DNA of 64,000 nt from Paenibacillus sonchi (lineage in GTDB: Bacteria > Bacillota > Bacilli > Paenibacillales > Paenibacillaceae), in contig NZ_CP068595.1 in NCBI RefSeq assembly GCF_016772475.1, positions 3,720,001 through 3,784,000 of the forward strand, read 5' to 3'. This document shows positions 10,901 through 22,200 of the stretch, in pieces. The notes under the pieces were generated by a model, which was not told the origin of the DNA, made no database searches, and was given only the letters and a program-made list of their open reading frames with translations. Numbering within the stretch: position 1 is the first letter of the stretch; the number at the start of each line of letters is the position of its first letter. The translations under genes and the position numbers were made by a program.

Positions 10901-13900
10901 AGGGAATATTTACGCCGGGAATTGCCATCGTATATGGTTCCGGTTTTTTATGCGCAACTGGATGCGCTGCCCCATACCTCCAGCGGGAAGGCTGACCGGA
11001 AAGCCTTGGCGGAAGCGGCTGTAGGGCATAGCAGCAAGGAGCCGGTGACAGAGGTTATCTCCAGTAAGGAAGGGCAAATGCTGGAGAACATTTTCAAAGA
11101 GACGCTGGGCTGCGGGAGTATTTCTCCGTCCGACAGCTTCTTTGAATTGGGCGGCAATTCTCTTACAGCAATTGTGTTGAAAGCCAGAATAGCCGAAGCC
11201 TTTCACATTCATGTGACCATCCTTGATATTTTTGCGAACCCGACGATCAGGGAACTGCTGCCAGTGATCCGGAGGCAGGCACCGGGTCAGGCCGTAGCCA
11301 TCCCGAAAGCGCCGGAAGCAGCGTGCTATCCGGTATCCTCCCAGCAGAAAAGGCTGTATGCATTGCAGCAATTCGATGAGGACAGCACCGCCTACAATAT
11401 CCCGGGGGCGTTTGTCTTGCACGGCAAGCTGGACCGGGAGAGGGTGCAAGCCGCATGCGACGGTCTGATCCGGCGGCATGAAGCGCTGCGGACCAGCTTT
11501 GAACTGAGCGGACAAGCATTGGTGCAAAAGATAGACCCTCACGCAGCGTTAGCTATCGCATATTCCGATCTGCCGGGGGCCGGAGTCGAAGAGACATTGC
11601 AAGGCTTTGTGCAACCGTTCCGGCTGGAGCAGGCTCCGCTGATCCGGATCGGGCTGGTGCGTGTGGAGAACGAATGCCATGTCCTGCAGATCGATATGCA
11701 TCATATTATCTCGGACGGGTTGTCCATTGAGTTATTGATCAGAGATTTCCTGGCCTATTACGAGGGACGGGCCCTTGAAGAGCCCCGGATTCAGTACAAG
11801 GACTACGCCGTGTGGCAGCAGAACAGGGAGTCGGCGTTCTGGCAAGAGGAACGGGCGTTTTGGCTGGAGCAATACAAAGACGGGTACGAGCTGCTGAATC
11901 TGCCGACCGACTTCCGGCGTCCGCCCATCAAGCAGTTCGCGGGCGCGCTCCGCCCGTTTGCCTGGACCGAAGAAATCAGCGGCTCATTGCAAGCGTTCTG
12001 CCAGACCCATCAGATTACGCCGTACATGCTGCTGCTTAGCTGTTTTACCATTTTGTTAGCAAAATACAGCGGCCAGCAAGAGGTTCTGGTCGGCACGCCG
12101 GTCGGCGGACGTTTGGGCGTGGATACGGAAGACACGGTGGGGGCTTTTGTCAACACGCTGGCCCTCCGCAGCCGCCCGGATGGAACGAAGGTGGTGCTGG
12201 ACTATCTGCAGGAAGTCCGGGAGTATTGCCTGCATGCCTTTGACCACCAAGGGTATCCCTTTGAAGAACTGGTGCAGGACATTGAGAAGGAACGGGACGT
12301 CAGCCGCAATCCGCTCTTCGACACCATGTTTGCCTGGGAGCAGCGGGACCGGAGCCAGCTGCATATCTCCGGTCTTCAGGTGCAGCGCTACGATTTCCAC
12401 AGCGGCATTGCCAAGTTTGACCTGATGCTGCAGGCCTGGGAAGAGCAAGGGGAAATGGGCTTTAGTATCGAGTACGCCACCGCGCTGTTCAAGGACTCCA
12501 CGATTCAGCGGATGGGCGGACATTACCAGCAGATTGTCCGGCAGGTTCTGCAGTCTCCCGGCCGGACGATCCGGGAGCTTAGCCTGCTCGGGGCAGAGGA
12601 AGCGGAGCAGGTGCAGTACGGATTCAATCGGACCGAGGCCGGGTATGACCTCAGCCAGAGCATCATCACGCTGATCGAACAGCAAGCGGAGAAGAGGGGA
12701 GACGAAACGGCAGTCGTCTGGGAAGGGCAACGCCTGACCTACCGCGAGCTGAATGAGCGGGCTAACCAGGTGGCCCGCCTGCTGCGGGATCGGGGCTGCC
12801 AGCGGGATGAGATCATCGGCATCCTGGCGGAGCGCTCCCCGGCGATGATTATCGGCTTGCTGGGGATCGAGAAAGCGGGCTGCGCCTATCTCCCGCTCGA
12901 CCCGGACTATCCGGCGGAACGGATCGGCTATTTGATTCAAGACAGCGGGCTAAAGCTCGTATTGACCCAGACTGCTTTCATGGACCAGGCGGCCGCCCTG
13001 GGCGTAGCCGCTGTGGATGTGGAAGAGGAAGCCGTCTATGCAGGGTACGAACGGGACAATGTCGCACTGGACATCCTCCCGCATCATTTGGCTTATGTGC
13101 TCTACACCTCCGGCTCAACAGGCAAACCCAAAGGGGTCATGCTGACGCACGGGGGGCTGGTGAACCGTCTGCGCTGGATGGCGGAGGCGTACGGAATGGA
13201 CGAGCGGGAGGTCGTTCTGCAAAAGACCACTTATACCTTTGACGTATCGGTCTGGGAGCTGTTCCTCCCGCTGATGACCGGGGGAGTGCTCTGTCTGGCG
13301 AAGCCGGGCGGGGAAAAAGACCCGGATTATCTGTGTCAGCTGATCAACGAGCAGGGAATAACGACGCTGCATTTTGTGCCTTCGATGCTGTCGGGTTTTG
13401 TGCATGCGCTGCCGGAGAATGCGTCATTGGGGCAGCTGAAGCGCTGCATATGCAGCGGTGAAGAGCTGACGCTTGAAGTGAAGGAGCGGTTTTTCCGCAG
13501 GGTCGAGGGGGTTGAACTGCATAACCTGTACGGACCTACCGAAGCGACCATTGATGTCAGCTCCTATGAGGTGCATCCGGCAGACCCGCTGATTCCGATC
13601 GGCAAGCCAGTGGCGAACACCCGCCTGTATATCGTATCCGAAGAAGGCGGGCTGGTGCCGGTGGGCATTCCGGGAGAACTGTGCATCGGCGGTGTGCAAC
13701 TGGCGAAGGGGTACCTCAACCGGCCGGAGCTCACGGCGGAGAAATTCAGGACGCTGCCGGGGCTGCCGGAAGAGCGGCTGTATTTCACGGGGGACCTGGC
13801 CCGGTGGCGGGAAGACGGGAATATCGAGTATCTGGGGAGAAAGGATACCCAGATCAAGCTGCGGGGCTACCGGATCGAGCTGGGGGAGATCGAGTCCGCC

Positions 13901-14512
13901 ATCCAGAAATATGACAGCCGGATTGAAACGGCTGTCGTGGTGAGCCAGGGGGCACAGGCAGAGACCAAGGTGCTCTGCGCCTATTTTACGGCCAGGGAGC
14001 GGATCGAAACTGAGGCGCTGAAGGAATATTTACGCCGGGAATTGCCGGCTTATATGGTTCCGGTCTTTTATACGCAACTGGATGCGCTGCCCCATACCTC
14101 CAGCGGGAAGGCTGACCGGAAGACACTTTCCCAAATGGAAATACGTGTCGAGAAAGAGCGGTATGTTCACCCGAAAACGATGCTGGAAAAGCAGATGTCA
14201 CAGCTCTGGAAAGAGGTTTTGCACATCGACAAGGTTGGTCTTCGTGACGACTTCTTCCAGATCGGAGGGGATTCCCTCAGTGTGATTATCCTGCATCAGC
14301 AGGTGAAGCAGCATGTAGACGCTGAAATCTCAATCGCCAATCTGTACCGTTACCGCACCATTGAAGCGCTTCTGGATTACCTGAGCCACAAGCAGAATAG
14401 CCCTGCCCGGCACACTGCAAGCAATGCCGGACGGAGAGAGCTGCTGCTGCAGGGCAATGAGAAAAGAGCGCAAAGATTATCAAAAAGAAAAGGGATAAAC
14501 CGAGATGAGTAA
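1980..14512 (+). CDS. NRPS/PKS megasynthase: C-A(Gly)-PCP-KS-AT-ACP-C-A(Ser)-PCP-C-A(Ser)-PCP
   Basis: About 4177 residues after repair of one frameshift near 4502. Approximate domain positions in the sequence: C 2010-3300 (SHHHILFDG), A 3330-4860, PCP 4900-5130 (GGDS), KS 5205-6480 (TACSTSL, EAHGTGT, NIGH), AT 6765-7610 (GYSIGEY, later HAGH), ACP 7940-8150 (GFDS), C 8200-9500 (HHIISDG), A 9530-11000, PCP 11060-11250 (GGNS), C 11320-12620, A 12650-14120, PCP 14160-14400 (GGDS). Reading the ten-residue code by eye gives DILQLGVVWK (glycine) for the first A domain and DVWHISLIDK (serine) for the other two. The PKS module has no KR, so it should leave a beta-keto group. A C domain at the N terminus implies that an upstream-loaded acyl or aminoacyl chain is received. 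ATG 1980 has AAGGA at 1965-1969. The protein ends in a basic tail (KRAQRLSKRK). Confidence 0.93.
4502..4505 (+). other. Frameshift (one G missing) in the Gly A domain
   Basis: The frame breaks within the A domain at CCGGGGAGAGG. Adding one G restores PGERLYCTGDYAYW, the standard A7-A8 region. Run of 4 G. Confidence 0.85.
8121..11001 (+). repeat. Serine C-A module, direct repeat copy 1
   Basis: About 2.88 kb that recurs almost unchanged 3120 bases downstream (11241-14121). The repeat begins inside the last helix of the ACP (NPTIRELLPVI) and ends just after the A domain motif SSGKADRK. It therefore covers the carrier tail, the whole C domain and the whole A domain, but not the following carrier. 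About 20 amino-acid differences are seen by eye over roughly 960 residues, most of them in the middle of the A domain. Confidence 0.95.
11241..14121 (+). repeat. Serine C-A module, direct repeat copy 2
   Basis: Second copy of the 2.88 kb C-A unit. The two copies are separated by about 240 bases coding for a carrier protein that is not duplicated at this identity. All specificity-code positions of the A domain are the same in both copies, so both should activate serine. Confidence 0.95.
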
Positions 14513-17500
14513 ACAAACAAACGGACTTGAGATTGCAGTCATTGGCATGTCGGCCAGATTTCCGGGTGCGGCGGACGTTCATACCTTCTGGGACAATTTG
14601 GTAAACGGCAAAGAATCCATTACATTTTTCACTGCGGATGAATTGCTGGAGAGCGGGATTGAACCGGCAGCGGTGTCCCATCCGGATTATGTCCGCGCCA
14701 AAGGCTATCTGGAGAGCAGTGATCAGTTTGACGCTTCCTTTTTCAACTACTCGCCGCTGGAAGCCGAAGTGATGGACCCGCAGGTGCGCATCTTTCATGA
14801 ATGTGTCTGGGAAGCGCTGGAGGATGCCGGTTATTGTCCCGGCACGTACCCGGGTTTGATCGGATTATATGCGGGTGCGGCGGGCAGCCTCTACTGGCAG
14901 GCGCTTTCCTATTTATCGGAATCTGCCCGGCTGCTCGGTCCATTTACTGCGAACCAGTTCGCGAACAAGGATTATATGTCGACGCTGATTTCCCACCGCC
15001 TCAACCTAAAAGGGCCGAGTCTGACGGTCAATACAGCCTGTTCAACCTCGCTCGTTACCATTCACCTTGCGGCTCAGGCGCTGCTCAATGGTGAATGCGA
15101 TATCGCCTTGGCGGGCGGTGCGAGCATTACCCTGCCGCTTAAATCAGGCTATCAGTACCAAGAGGGGATGATATTGTCGCCGGATGGGCACTGCAAGGCG
15201 TTTGATGAGGAGGGGCAAGGCTCTGTCCCGGGAAATGGGGCCGGGGTGGTCGTCCTGAAGCGATTTGAAGAGGCTGTCCAAGACGGAGATCATATTTATG
15301 CAGTGATCAAAGGCTCAGCGATCAATAACGATGGAAACCGCAAAAGCGCCTACACGGCCCCAAGCGTGGAAGGACAGGCTGAAGTCATACAAACGGCCCA
15401 GCAGCTGGCCGAGGTGACTGCCGCGTCGATCCAATTTGTTGAGACGCATGGAACAGGTACGGTTTTGGGAGATCCGATTGAGCTGGAGGCGTTAAAAGCT
15501 GCTTTTGGAAACAGTGAAGAGGTCTGCCGGATCGGTTCGGTGAAGTCGAACATCGGCCATCTCGATGCGGCGGCAGGTGTCGCCGGCTTTATCAAGGCAA
15601 CGCTCAGTTTACAGCACAGATTGCTGCCGCCTACCCTGCACTTTACCAAGCTAAATCCGAAAATCAATCTGGCGGATTCCCCCTTCGTGGTGAATGGTAA
15701 GCTGTCCGATTTATCGGGTGAAGGCGACCCGCTCAGAGCCGGGGTCAGCTCGTTTGGAATCGGCGGCACGAATGCGCATATCGTTTTGGAAGAAGCCCCC
15801 CGCCGCCAAGGTCGTCGAAGGGAAGAGATTCACAGCTTATTCTGATTTCGGCAAAAAGCAGAAGCGCATTGGAGCAGCACAGCAGCAATCTGGCGGCCTA
15901 TATCAGGAACCACCCCGAGGTGCCCTTGGCGGATTTGGCCTACACCCTGCAGGTCGGGAGAACGGATTTCGGGCACAGACGGTTTGTCGTGGCGAACCAT
16001 ACGGGCGAACTTCCGGAAATGCTACAGCCGCTTGGCAATGAGAAAGGAAAGCCTTCACGGAAAGTATTCACGAGTACCGTCGAACAGGAAAACAAGCCGA
16101 TCGTATTCATGTTTCCGGGGCTGGGCAATCAGTACGTGGATATGGGACTGGGGCTGTATCGTACGGAGCCTCTTTTTAAGCAAGAACTCGATAGATGTTT
16201 TGACCTGCTGGACAGCCACTTGGATTTCTCTATGAAAGCAATCCTTTTCCCGCAGGAAGCACGGGATGAAGCTGTTCACAAGATCAACCGGATTGATATC
16301 AATCAAATGGTGGTCTTTATCTTTGAGTACGCCCTTGGCAAATATCTTATAGAGCTAGGGATCATGCCGAAATATATGATTGGCTACAGCTTTGGAGAAT
16401 TCGCCGCCGCTTGTCTGGCAGGCGTTTTTGTGCTGGAAGACGCCATCCGCGTGATTATCCGGCGGGGACAGATGATTAAGGGGACGGAGGAAGGCGCTAT
16501 GCTCAGCGTTCCGATGACGGAGGAAGAGCTGCGGCCCCTGCTCCCGCCGGACGTCTCCTTAAGCATTGTGAACGGCCCTTCTTGCGTGGTTGGCGGAACC
16601 CGGCCGGCGGTTGAACAGTTTGAGGAGCAACTGAAATCCTTGCGGCAAATCTGCATCCGCCTGGACACGTCTTATGCCCTTCATTCTGCGGTGATGGAAC
16701 CGGTCAGGGAGGCATTTGCGGAAGAAATGAAGCAAATCCGTTTGTATCCGCCGCAAATTCCGTTTATTTCGAACCTCAGCGGGAACTGGATTACCGATGA
16801 GGAAGCAACCGATCCGGGGTATTGGGGCCAGCAGTTAACCGATTCGATCCGTTTTGCAGATGGCTTGCAGGAAATCTTGAAGGAAGAAGCGCTGACCTTT
16901 CTCGAAGTAGGCCCGGACCGGAATTTGAGTGCGCTCTTGAGATACTTTGTACACCGTGATTCGTCGCATACGATCCTTAACCTCATCCGAAATCCGCAGG
17001 AAAACGTGGAGGATCAGACCTATCTGTACACCCGGTTAGGCCAGTTATGGGGGCGGGACACAGCATTGAATGGATGAAGCTGTACGCATATGAGCGAAGA
17101 AACAGGCTTTCCCTGCCGGCTTATCCTTTTGAACGGGAATCGTATGGAATGGAGGGCAACCCGTTTGACATGCTGGAGGGTCAACAGAAGGGAAAGCATT
17201 CGCTTTTGCCAAAACAGCCGCATATGGAAGACTGGTTTTATCTCCCGCTCTGGCAGCAGAAGGCGCTGCCGCTGGCAGCCGGGCTGCTGGGCGGGCAGCT
17301 CTGCCTTCTTTTTGCGAACCATGATTTGATCAGCAGGGAACTGCTGCAGGCGTTACGGAGCAGCGGGCAGCGCGTAATTACCGTGTATCGCGGTCATGAA
17401 TTTAGTATGCACGATGACAGCGAATATACGGTTCAACCGGAATCGCCTGCGGATTACCAACAACTGTTTGCGGTCCTGCAAGAGAAACAGGTAGAGGCGG

Positions 17501-19166
17501 ATAACCTGATTCATCTGTGGAGCCTGGAGAACCGGGTTTCCGCGCCTTTGGATGCCGCCGGCTTTCATGAAAGCCAAAAAAACGGGTTTTACAGTGTCAC
17601 CTATATTGTCCAATGCCTCCATCAATTCAGCAGACACAAGGCGGTCCGGATTGCAGTTGTGACGGATGAAGTATTCTCTGTGACGGGGCAGGAAACGCTG
17701 CACCCGGAGAATGCCCCTTTGATTGGGCTGGGCCTGGTGGTTCCGCAGGAAATGCAGCATATCCGGCATCTGACCGTAGACATCCAGTCTGCTTCTGTAG
17801 AAACAGGGGAAGAGGCCAAGCAATTGGCCGGGATGCTGTTAGAGGAGCTGGGCGGCGAACATCGTGACCGGCAGGTTTCTTACCGGGGCTCCAAAGATGG
17901 GTTCCAATCTATCAGCCTATCAAGCTGGAACCGCAGATCGTCAAGCCGGATCTGTTCCGGACTAACGGTGTGTATGTCCTGACTGGCGGAGCAGGCATGA
18001 TCGGGTGGATTATCGCTGAGCATCTGGCCATAAACTATCGCGCCTCCATCGCTATTATTCAGCGCTCGTTCCCGGTGAGACAGGAATGGGACAATTGGCT
18101 GGCGGATCACCCTGAGGATGATCCCGGAAGCCGGACCATCCGGGAAATGATCCAGGCCGAGAAGCTCGGTGCGAACATCGCCGTCTATCCAGCCGATGTG
18201 AGTGACTACGGGCAGATGGCGGACGCCATTGGGGCTATCGAATGCGAACTCGGAGCCATTAACGGTGTAATTCATTGTGCCGCAAACATGGGGGCAGAGT
18301 TTTTTAACCCGGTTACCCGGTTGGATGAAGCGCTTTGCCGGACCATCTTCCAGCCGAAGATTGACGGTTTGCTGGTTCTGGATAAGCTGCTGGACGATAA
18401 AGACCTTGATTTTTGTCTGCTTATGTCCTCAACAGCGGCGGTTCTGGGGGGCTATGGGTTTGCCGCCTATTCGGCAGCGAGTGTATTTATGGATACGTAC
18501 ACGAAGACAAGGAATAAGCACCGGCAGGCCAAATGGAAAACCGTCGATTGGGAGGCATGGAGACGGGAGGCGAAGGCAGAGGCAGGATATACATCCTCGA
18601 TTGGGGACTTGGCGATGAGTCCGGAGGAAGGAATCGAGGCCCTGAAACGGGTGCTGTCGGCAGAAAGGTACCACCATATTGTTCACTCCCCGGGCACTTT
18701 GGACAAGCGGCTGGCTGAGTGGGTGCAGCTCCAAGGGATTTCAGAAGGCAAGCCTGTGCAGCCACGGGATGGCCAAAAGAAACGGCAGCGTCCTGCAGCC
18801 ATGGTTGAATACGAAAAACCTTCCAATCATCTGGAGAAGCAAATCGCCGGGATTTGGGAGGAGTTTTTGGGAATCAGGGACATCAGCATCCATGATAACT
18901 TTTTTGAGCTGGGAGCTACGTCCTTGACGCTGATACGGATCAAATCGATTGTGGAAGAGACGCTCAGCCTTCAAATTCCTATCGTTGATTTATTTGCCAA
19001 CCCGACCATCGCAGCGCTGGCCAAGCGGATTGGGCAGATTGAGAACGGCGGGCATGACGGGCAGGAAGATGCAAGGCTGAGCGGGCTGGAAAGCGGCAGG
19101 TCCGGATTAACGAGACAATTGCAGTTCAGAAAATCCGCAGGGACCGATTCTGGTGCATACAACTAA
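14505..19166 (+). CDS. PKS module: KS-AT-KR-ACP
   Basis: About 1554 residues after repair of three frameshifts (C6 at 15796, G5 at 17049, A3 at 17893). KS 14525-15795 has TACSTSL, ETHGTGT and NIGH. AT 16090-16950 has the nucleophile motif GYSFGEF and, where HAFH or YASH is usual, YALH. KR 17220-18520 has the NADPH motif TGGAGMIG, the SS strand and YSAAS in place of the usual YxxxN. ACP 18800-19030 has GATSL. The product of the module should be a beta-hydroxy acyl chain if the KR works with Ser in place of Asn. The start ATG overlaps the stop of the previous gene by 8 bases and has AAAAGGG at 14488-14494. The KS follows the N terminus after only about 8 residues, so docking to the upstream PCP probably uses that protein's basic tail. 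Confidence 0.92.
15796..15801 (+). other. Frameshift (one C missing) after the KS
   Basis: Run of 6 C. Adding one C restores EEAPPPPRSSKGRDSQLIL joined to the KS-AT linker beginning ISAKS. Confidence 0.85.
17049..17053 (+). other. Frameshift (one G missing) after the AT
   Basis: Run of 5 G. Adding one G restores LGQLWGAGHSIEWMKLY, the post-AT linker leading to LPAYPFER. Confidence 0.85.
17893..17895 (+). other. Frameshift (one base missing) inside the KR
   Basis: At TCCAAAGATGGG one added A gives YRGSKRWVPIYQP, the usual link from the KR structural subdomain to the catalytic Rossmann half (NGVYVLTGG). The run is only 3 A, so the exact base is less certain than at the other sites. Confidence 0.75.
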
Positions 19167-19294
19167 GCTTGAAGGGAACTTGAAGGATGCATTTATATAT
19201 TGTCCGCCATGCAGAGCCGGATTAGCCTTATATGCCTGAGACTAAAACGCAGGTGCAGCAGAGCAAAGAAAATGACGAAAAAACGAGGGTAATT

Positions 19295-22200
19295 ATGAAG
19301 GAAAACACGAGAACAGGTTTAGAAGTTGCCATTATTGGAATGTCGGGTTCTTTTCCGGGTGCCAAAAACCTTGAGCAGTTTTTCCAAAATGTAAAGAATG
19401 GTGTGGACAGTATTTCCTTCTTTACAGATGAACAATTGGAGGAGGCCGGAGTTCCCGCAGAGGTATACACCAAAGAGAACTTCGTCAAAGCAAAAGGTTA
19501 TCTCAATGAGTGTGAGTACTTCGATAATTCCTTTTTTGGATATACACCGAATGAAGCGCAGTTTATGGACCCGCAGACCAGGCTGCTGCACGAGCATGCC
19601 TGGATGGCCCTGGAGGATGCCGGGTATCCGCCGGGCAGGACACAGGATGCCATCGGAGTTTATGCAGGCGGACGGCCCCATTTTCACTGGGAGGCATTAT
19701 CCCTGTCCATGGGCTCCCGCAACGGGGCTGAGGATTTTGAGATTGCCCATCTGAATGACAAGGATTTAATGAGCACGAGGGTCTCCTACAAGCTGAATTT
19801 AAAAGGGCCCAGTTATACGCTGTTCACGGCCTGCTCCACCTCGCTCGTTGCGGTCCATGCGGCTTGCCAGGGGGTCATCAGCGGTGAATGCGATATGGCA
19901 GTAGCCGGCGGGGTGTCGGTTACAAGTCCATTGCAAAACGGATACTTCCATCAGGACGGGATGATTCTGTCGTCGGACGGCCGCTGCCGGGCATTCGACG
20001 CCGCATCGGACGGGACTGTGGTGGGCAATGGCATCGGCCTGGTGATATTGAAACGGCTGGAAGACGCCTTGGACGACAATGACCACATTTATGCGGTGAT
20101 TAAAGGGACGGCAATTAATAATGACGGCAGCCGCAAAGTAGGCTACAGTGCGCCGAGTGTGGATGGACAGGCAGAGGTCATCCGGACGGCCCACCGCGTG
20201 GCCGGGGTAGATCCGAAGGAGATTGGTTATATAGAAGCACACGGAACGGGGACGGCCCTGGGTGATCCGATTGAAGTGAAGGCGTTAACCACAGCTTTCC
20301 AGACAAAACGTAAACATTTCTGCGGGTTAGGCTCAGTCAAAACCAACATTGGCCATCTTGACAGTGCGGCCGGAATAGCCGGGCTTATCAAAGCGGTGCT
20401 GGCTCTGCACAATAAATGCCTGCTGCCAACCCTGCATTTTGCGAATCCCAATCCGCACCTCATGCTTGAAGACAGCCCCTTTTACCTGGTGGACCGGATG
20501 AGGGAATGGGAGAGCGGTTCAGGGCCGCGCCGGGCAGGGGTAAGTTCATTTGGTGTCGGCGGAACCAATGCGCATATCGTTTTGGAGGAAGCTCCGTCAG
20601 GACAGAGCGTCAAGCAAGCGGAGGCACAGGAGCAGCTGCTGGTTTTTTCAGCCAAAACCAAGGAAGCGCTGGAGCAGTCAATTGAAGCGTTTGTACAGGA
20701 TGTGCTGAAGAATCCGGGGAAAGATGCTGCGGATATTGCGTATACGCTGCAGCAGGGGCGTGAGCATTTTTCCTATCGTCAATATGTGTCCTGCCAGACA
20801 CTGCTTGCCGGTTGTGCAGCATTAAGAGTGAAGGCAGATCAAGCCCTATGGGTTGATCCGAAAAAAGAATTGAAGCCTGTTTACTTTTGGTTTGCCGGGA
20901 TGGAACCCGAAGAGGCGGTGCAGCATTACCACACCTGCTTGCATCATCCGTATTGCCGCGAAGAAATGGAAGAGCTCCTGCTTCAGGCGAGCGGGATACG
21001 AGGAGTTAAGCGTGATGAGCTTTTACCGGGTGGGAGCGATGTCTCTATTGGACAGACGCCGGTCTTTCTCTTTCAACTGGCCTTGGCCAAGTGGCTGCTG
21101 CGGGTAGGTGTGAAGCCGGCGGCTCTTATGGGGACCGGGACCGGGGCGTATGTGGCAGGCTGCTTAGCCGGCGTTTTTACCCTGGAAGAAGCGCTGATGC
21201 TCATGGAGAAAAGGGACCGGCTGCTGGAGGAATGGCGGGGCAGCGAAGGGGATCTGTTTTTGCTGGAGGCCCTTCAGTCCGAATTTTACGAGGCGTTTGA
21301 TTCTGTTGCCTTGTCTGCGCCCGCGATTCCGCTGCTCTCTGCGGATGCCGGAAGCAATACTGTGCTTGATGTGACGCTCCCGGACTATTGGGTCAATGCA
21401 TTAGGTGCAGATGATGACGGTAAAAGCTTGCCCGCAAAGGCGGAAGAAGCGGATAAGCACCTGGTTCTTGACTTCGGTGCAGCAGGTGAACCATCCGGTC
21501 CGTCCGGGCATATTTGCCTTGTCAAAAGCGGGCCGGAGCTCCTGGAGGCTGCCGGCTGCATATGGGCCAACGGCTATCCGCTCCAATGGGACGAGCTGGC
21601 AAAGCATCAAAACAGGGCCCGGGTGATCCTGCCGACCTATCCCTTTACCCGGAAAAGGTACTGGGTGGATACGCAGCAGATTAAGCAGTTCCAGAATATC
21701 TGGAAGCGTCAAGAACCCCGGACCGGCAAGAAAAACAAGGAAGAATGGATGTATGTCCCCTCATGGATACGTTCTGAACACATGCCGGAAGAAAGGGAGC
21801 AGCAGCAAGGTTTAATCGCAGTTTTTGCCACGCAGGAGCCCTTTGTAGCCCGGTGTATTGAGCGGCTTGAACAAATGGGCCATACCATTGCCCGGATTGA
21901 GGCTGGTGAATCCTTCCAGCAAAATAACTTGTCGTTTGAGATCAATCCTGAAATCACGGACGATCTAACCCGGTTACTGGATATCCTTGCCCGGCGGGGT
22001 GACGGGCCGGTCAGGATTGTGCATTTTTGGTGCATGCATCCGCAGTCTGCGGCCCACGAACAACTGCCGGAAGCGGAAGAGTGCAACCGCCTCGGGTACT
22101 ATACTTTATTGAACATTGCCAGAGCGGTGGGCCAGCTTCAGCTTCAGCAGCCGGTAACCATCGACATCGTGGCTAACCAGGTGGCTGAAGTGACCGGCAA

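Noticed and set aside
12056..12940. 294-codon open frame on the minus strand (and a similar one at 8936-9610)
   Set aside because: Both lie opposite the duplicated serine C-A modules and mirror each other. They encode no recognisable motif and come from the codon bias of the real gene.
15694..16041. 115-codon frame bridging the KS-AT junction
   Set aside because: It is the third frame next to a frameshift. The conserved protein is restored by one added C at 15796-15801, not by this frame.
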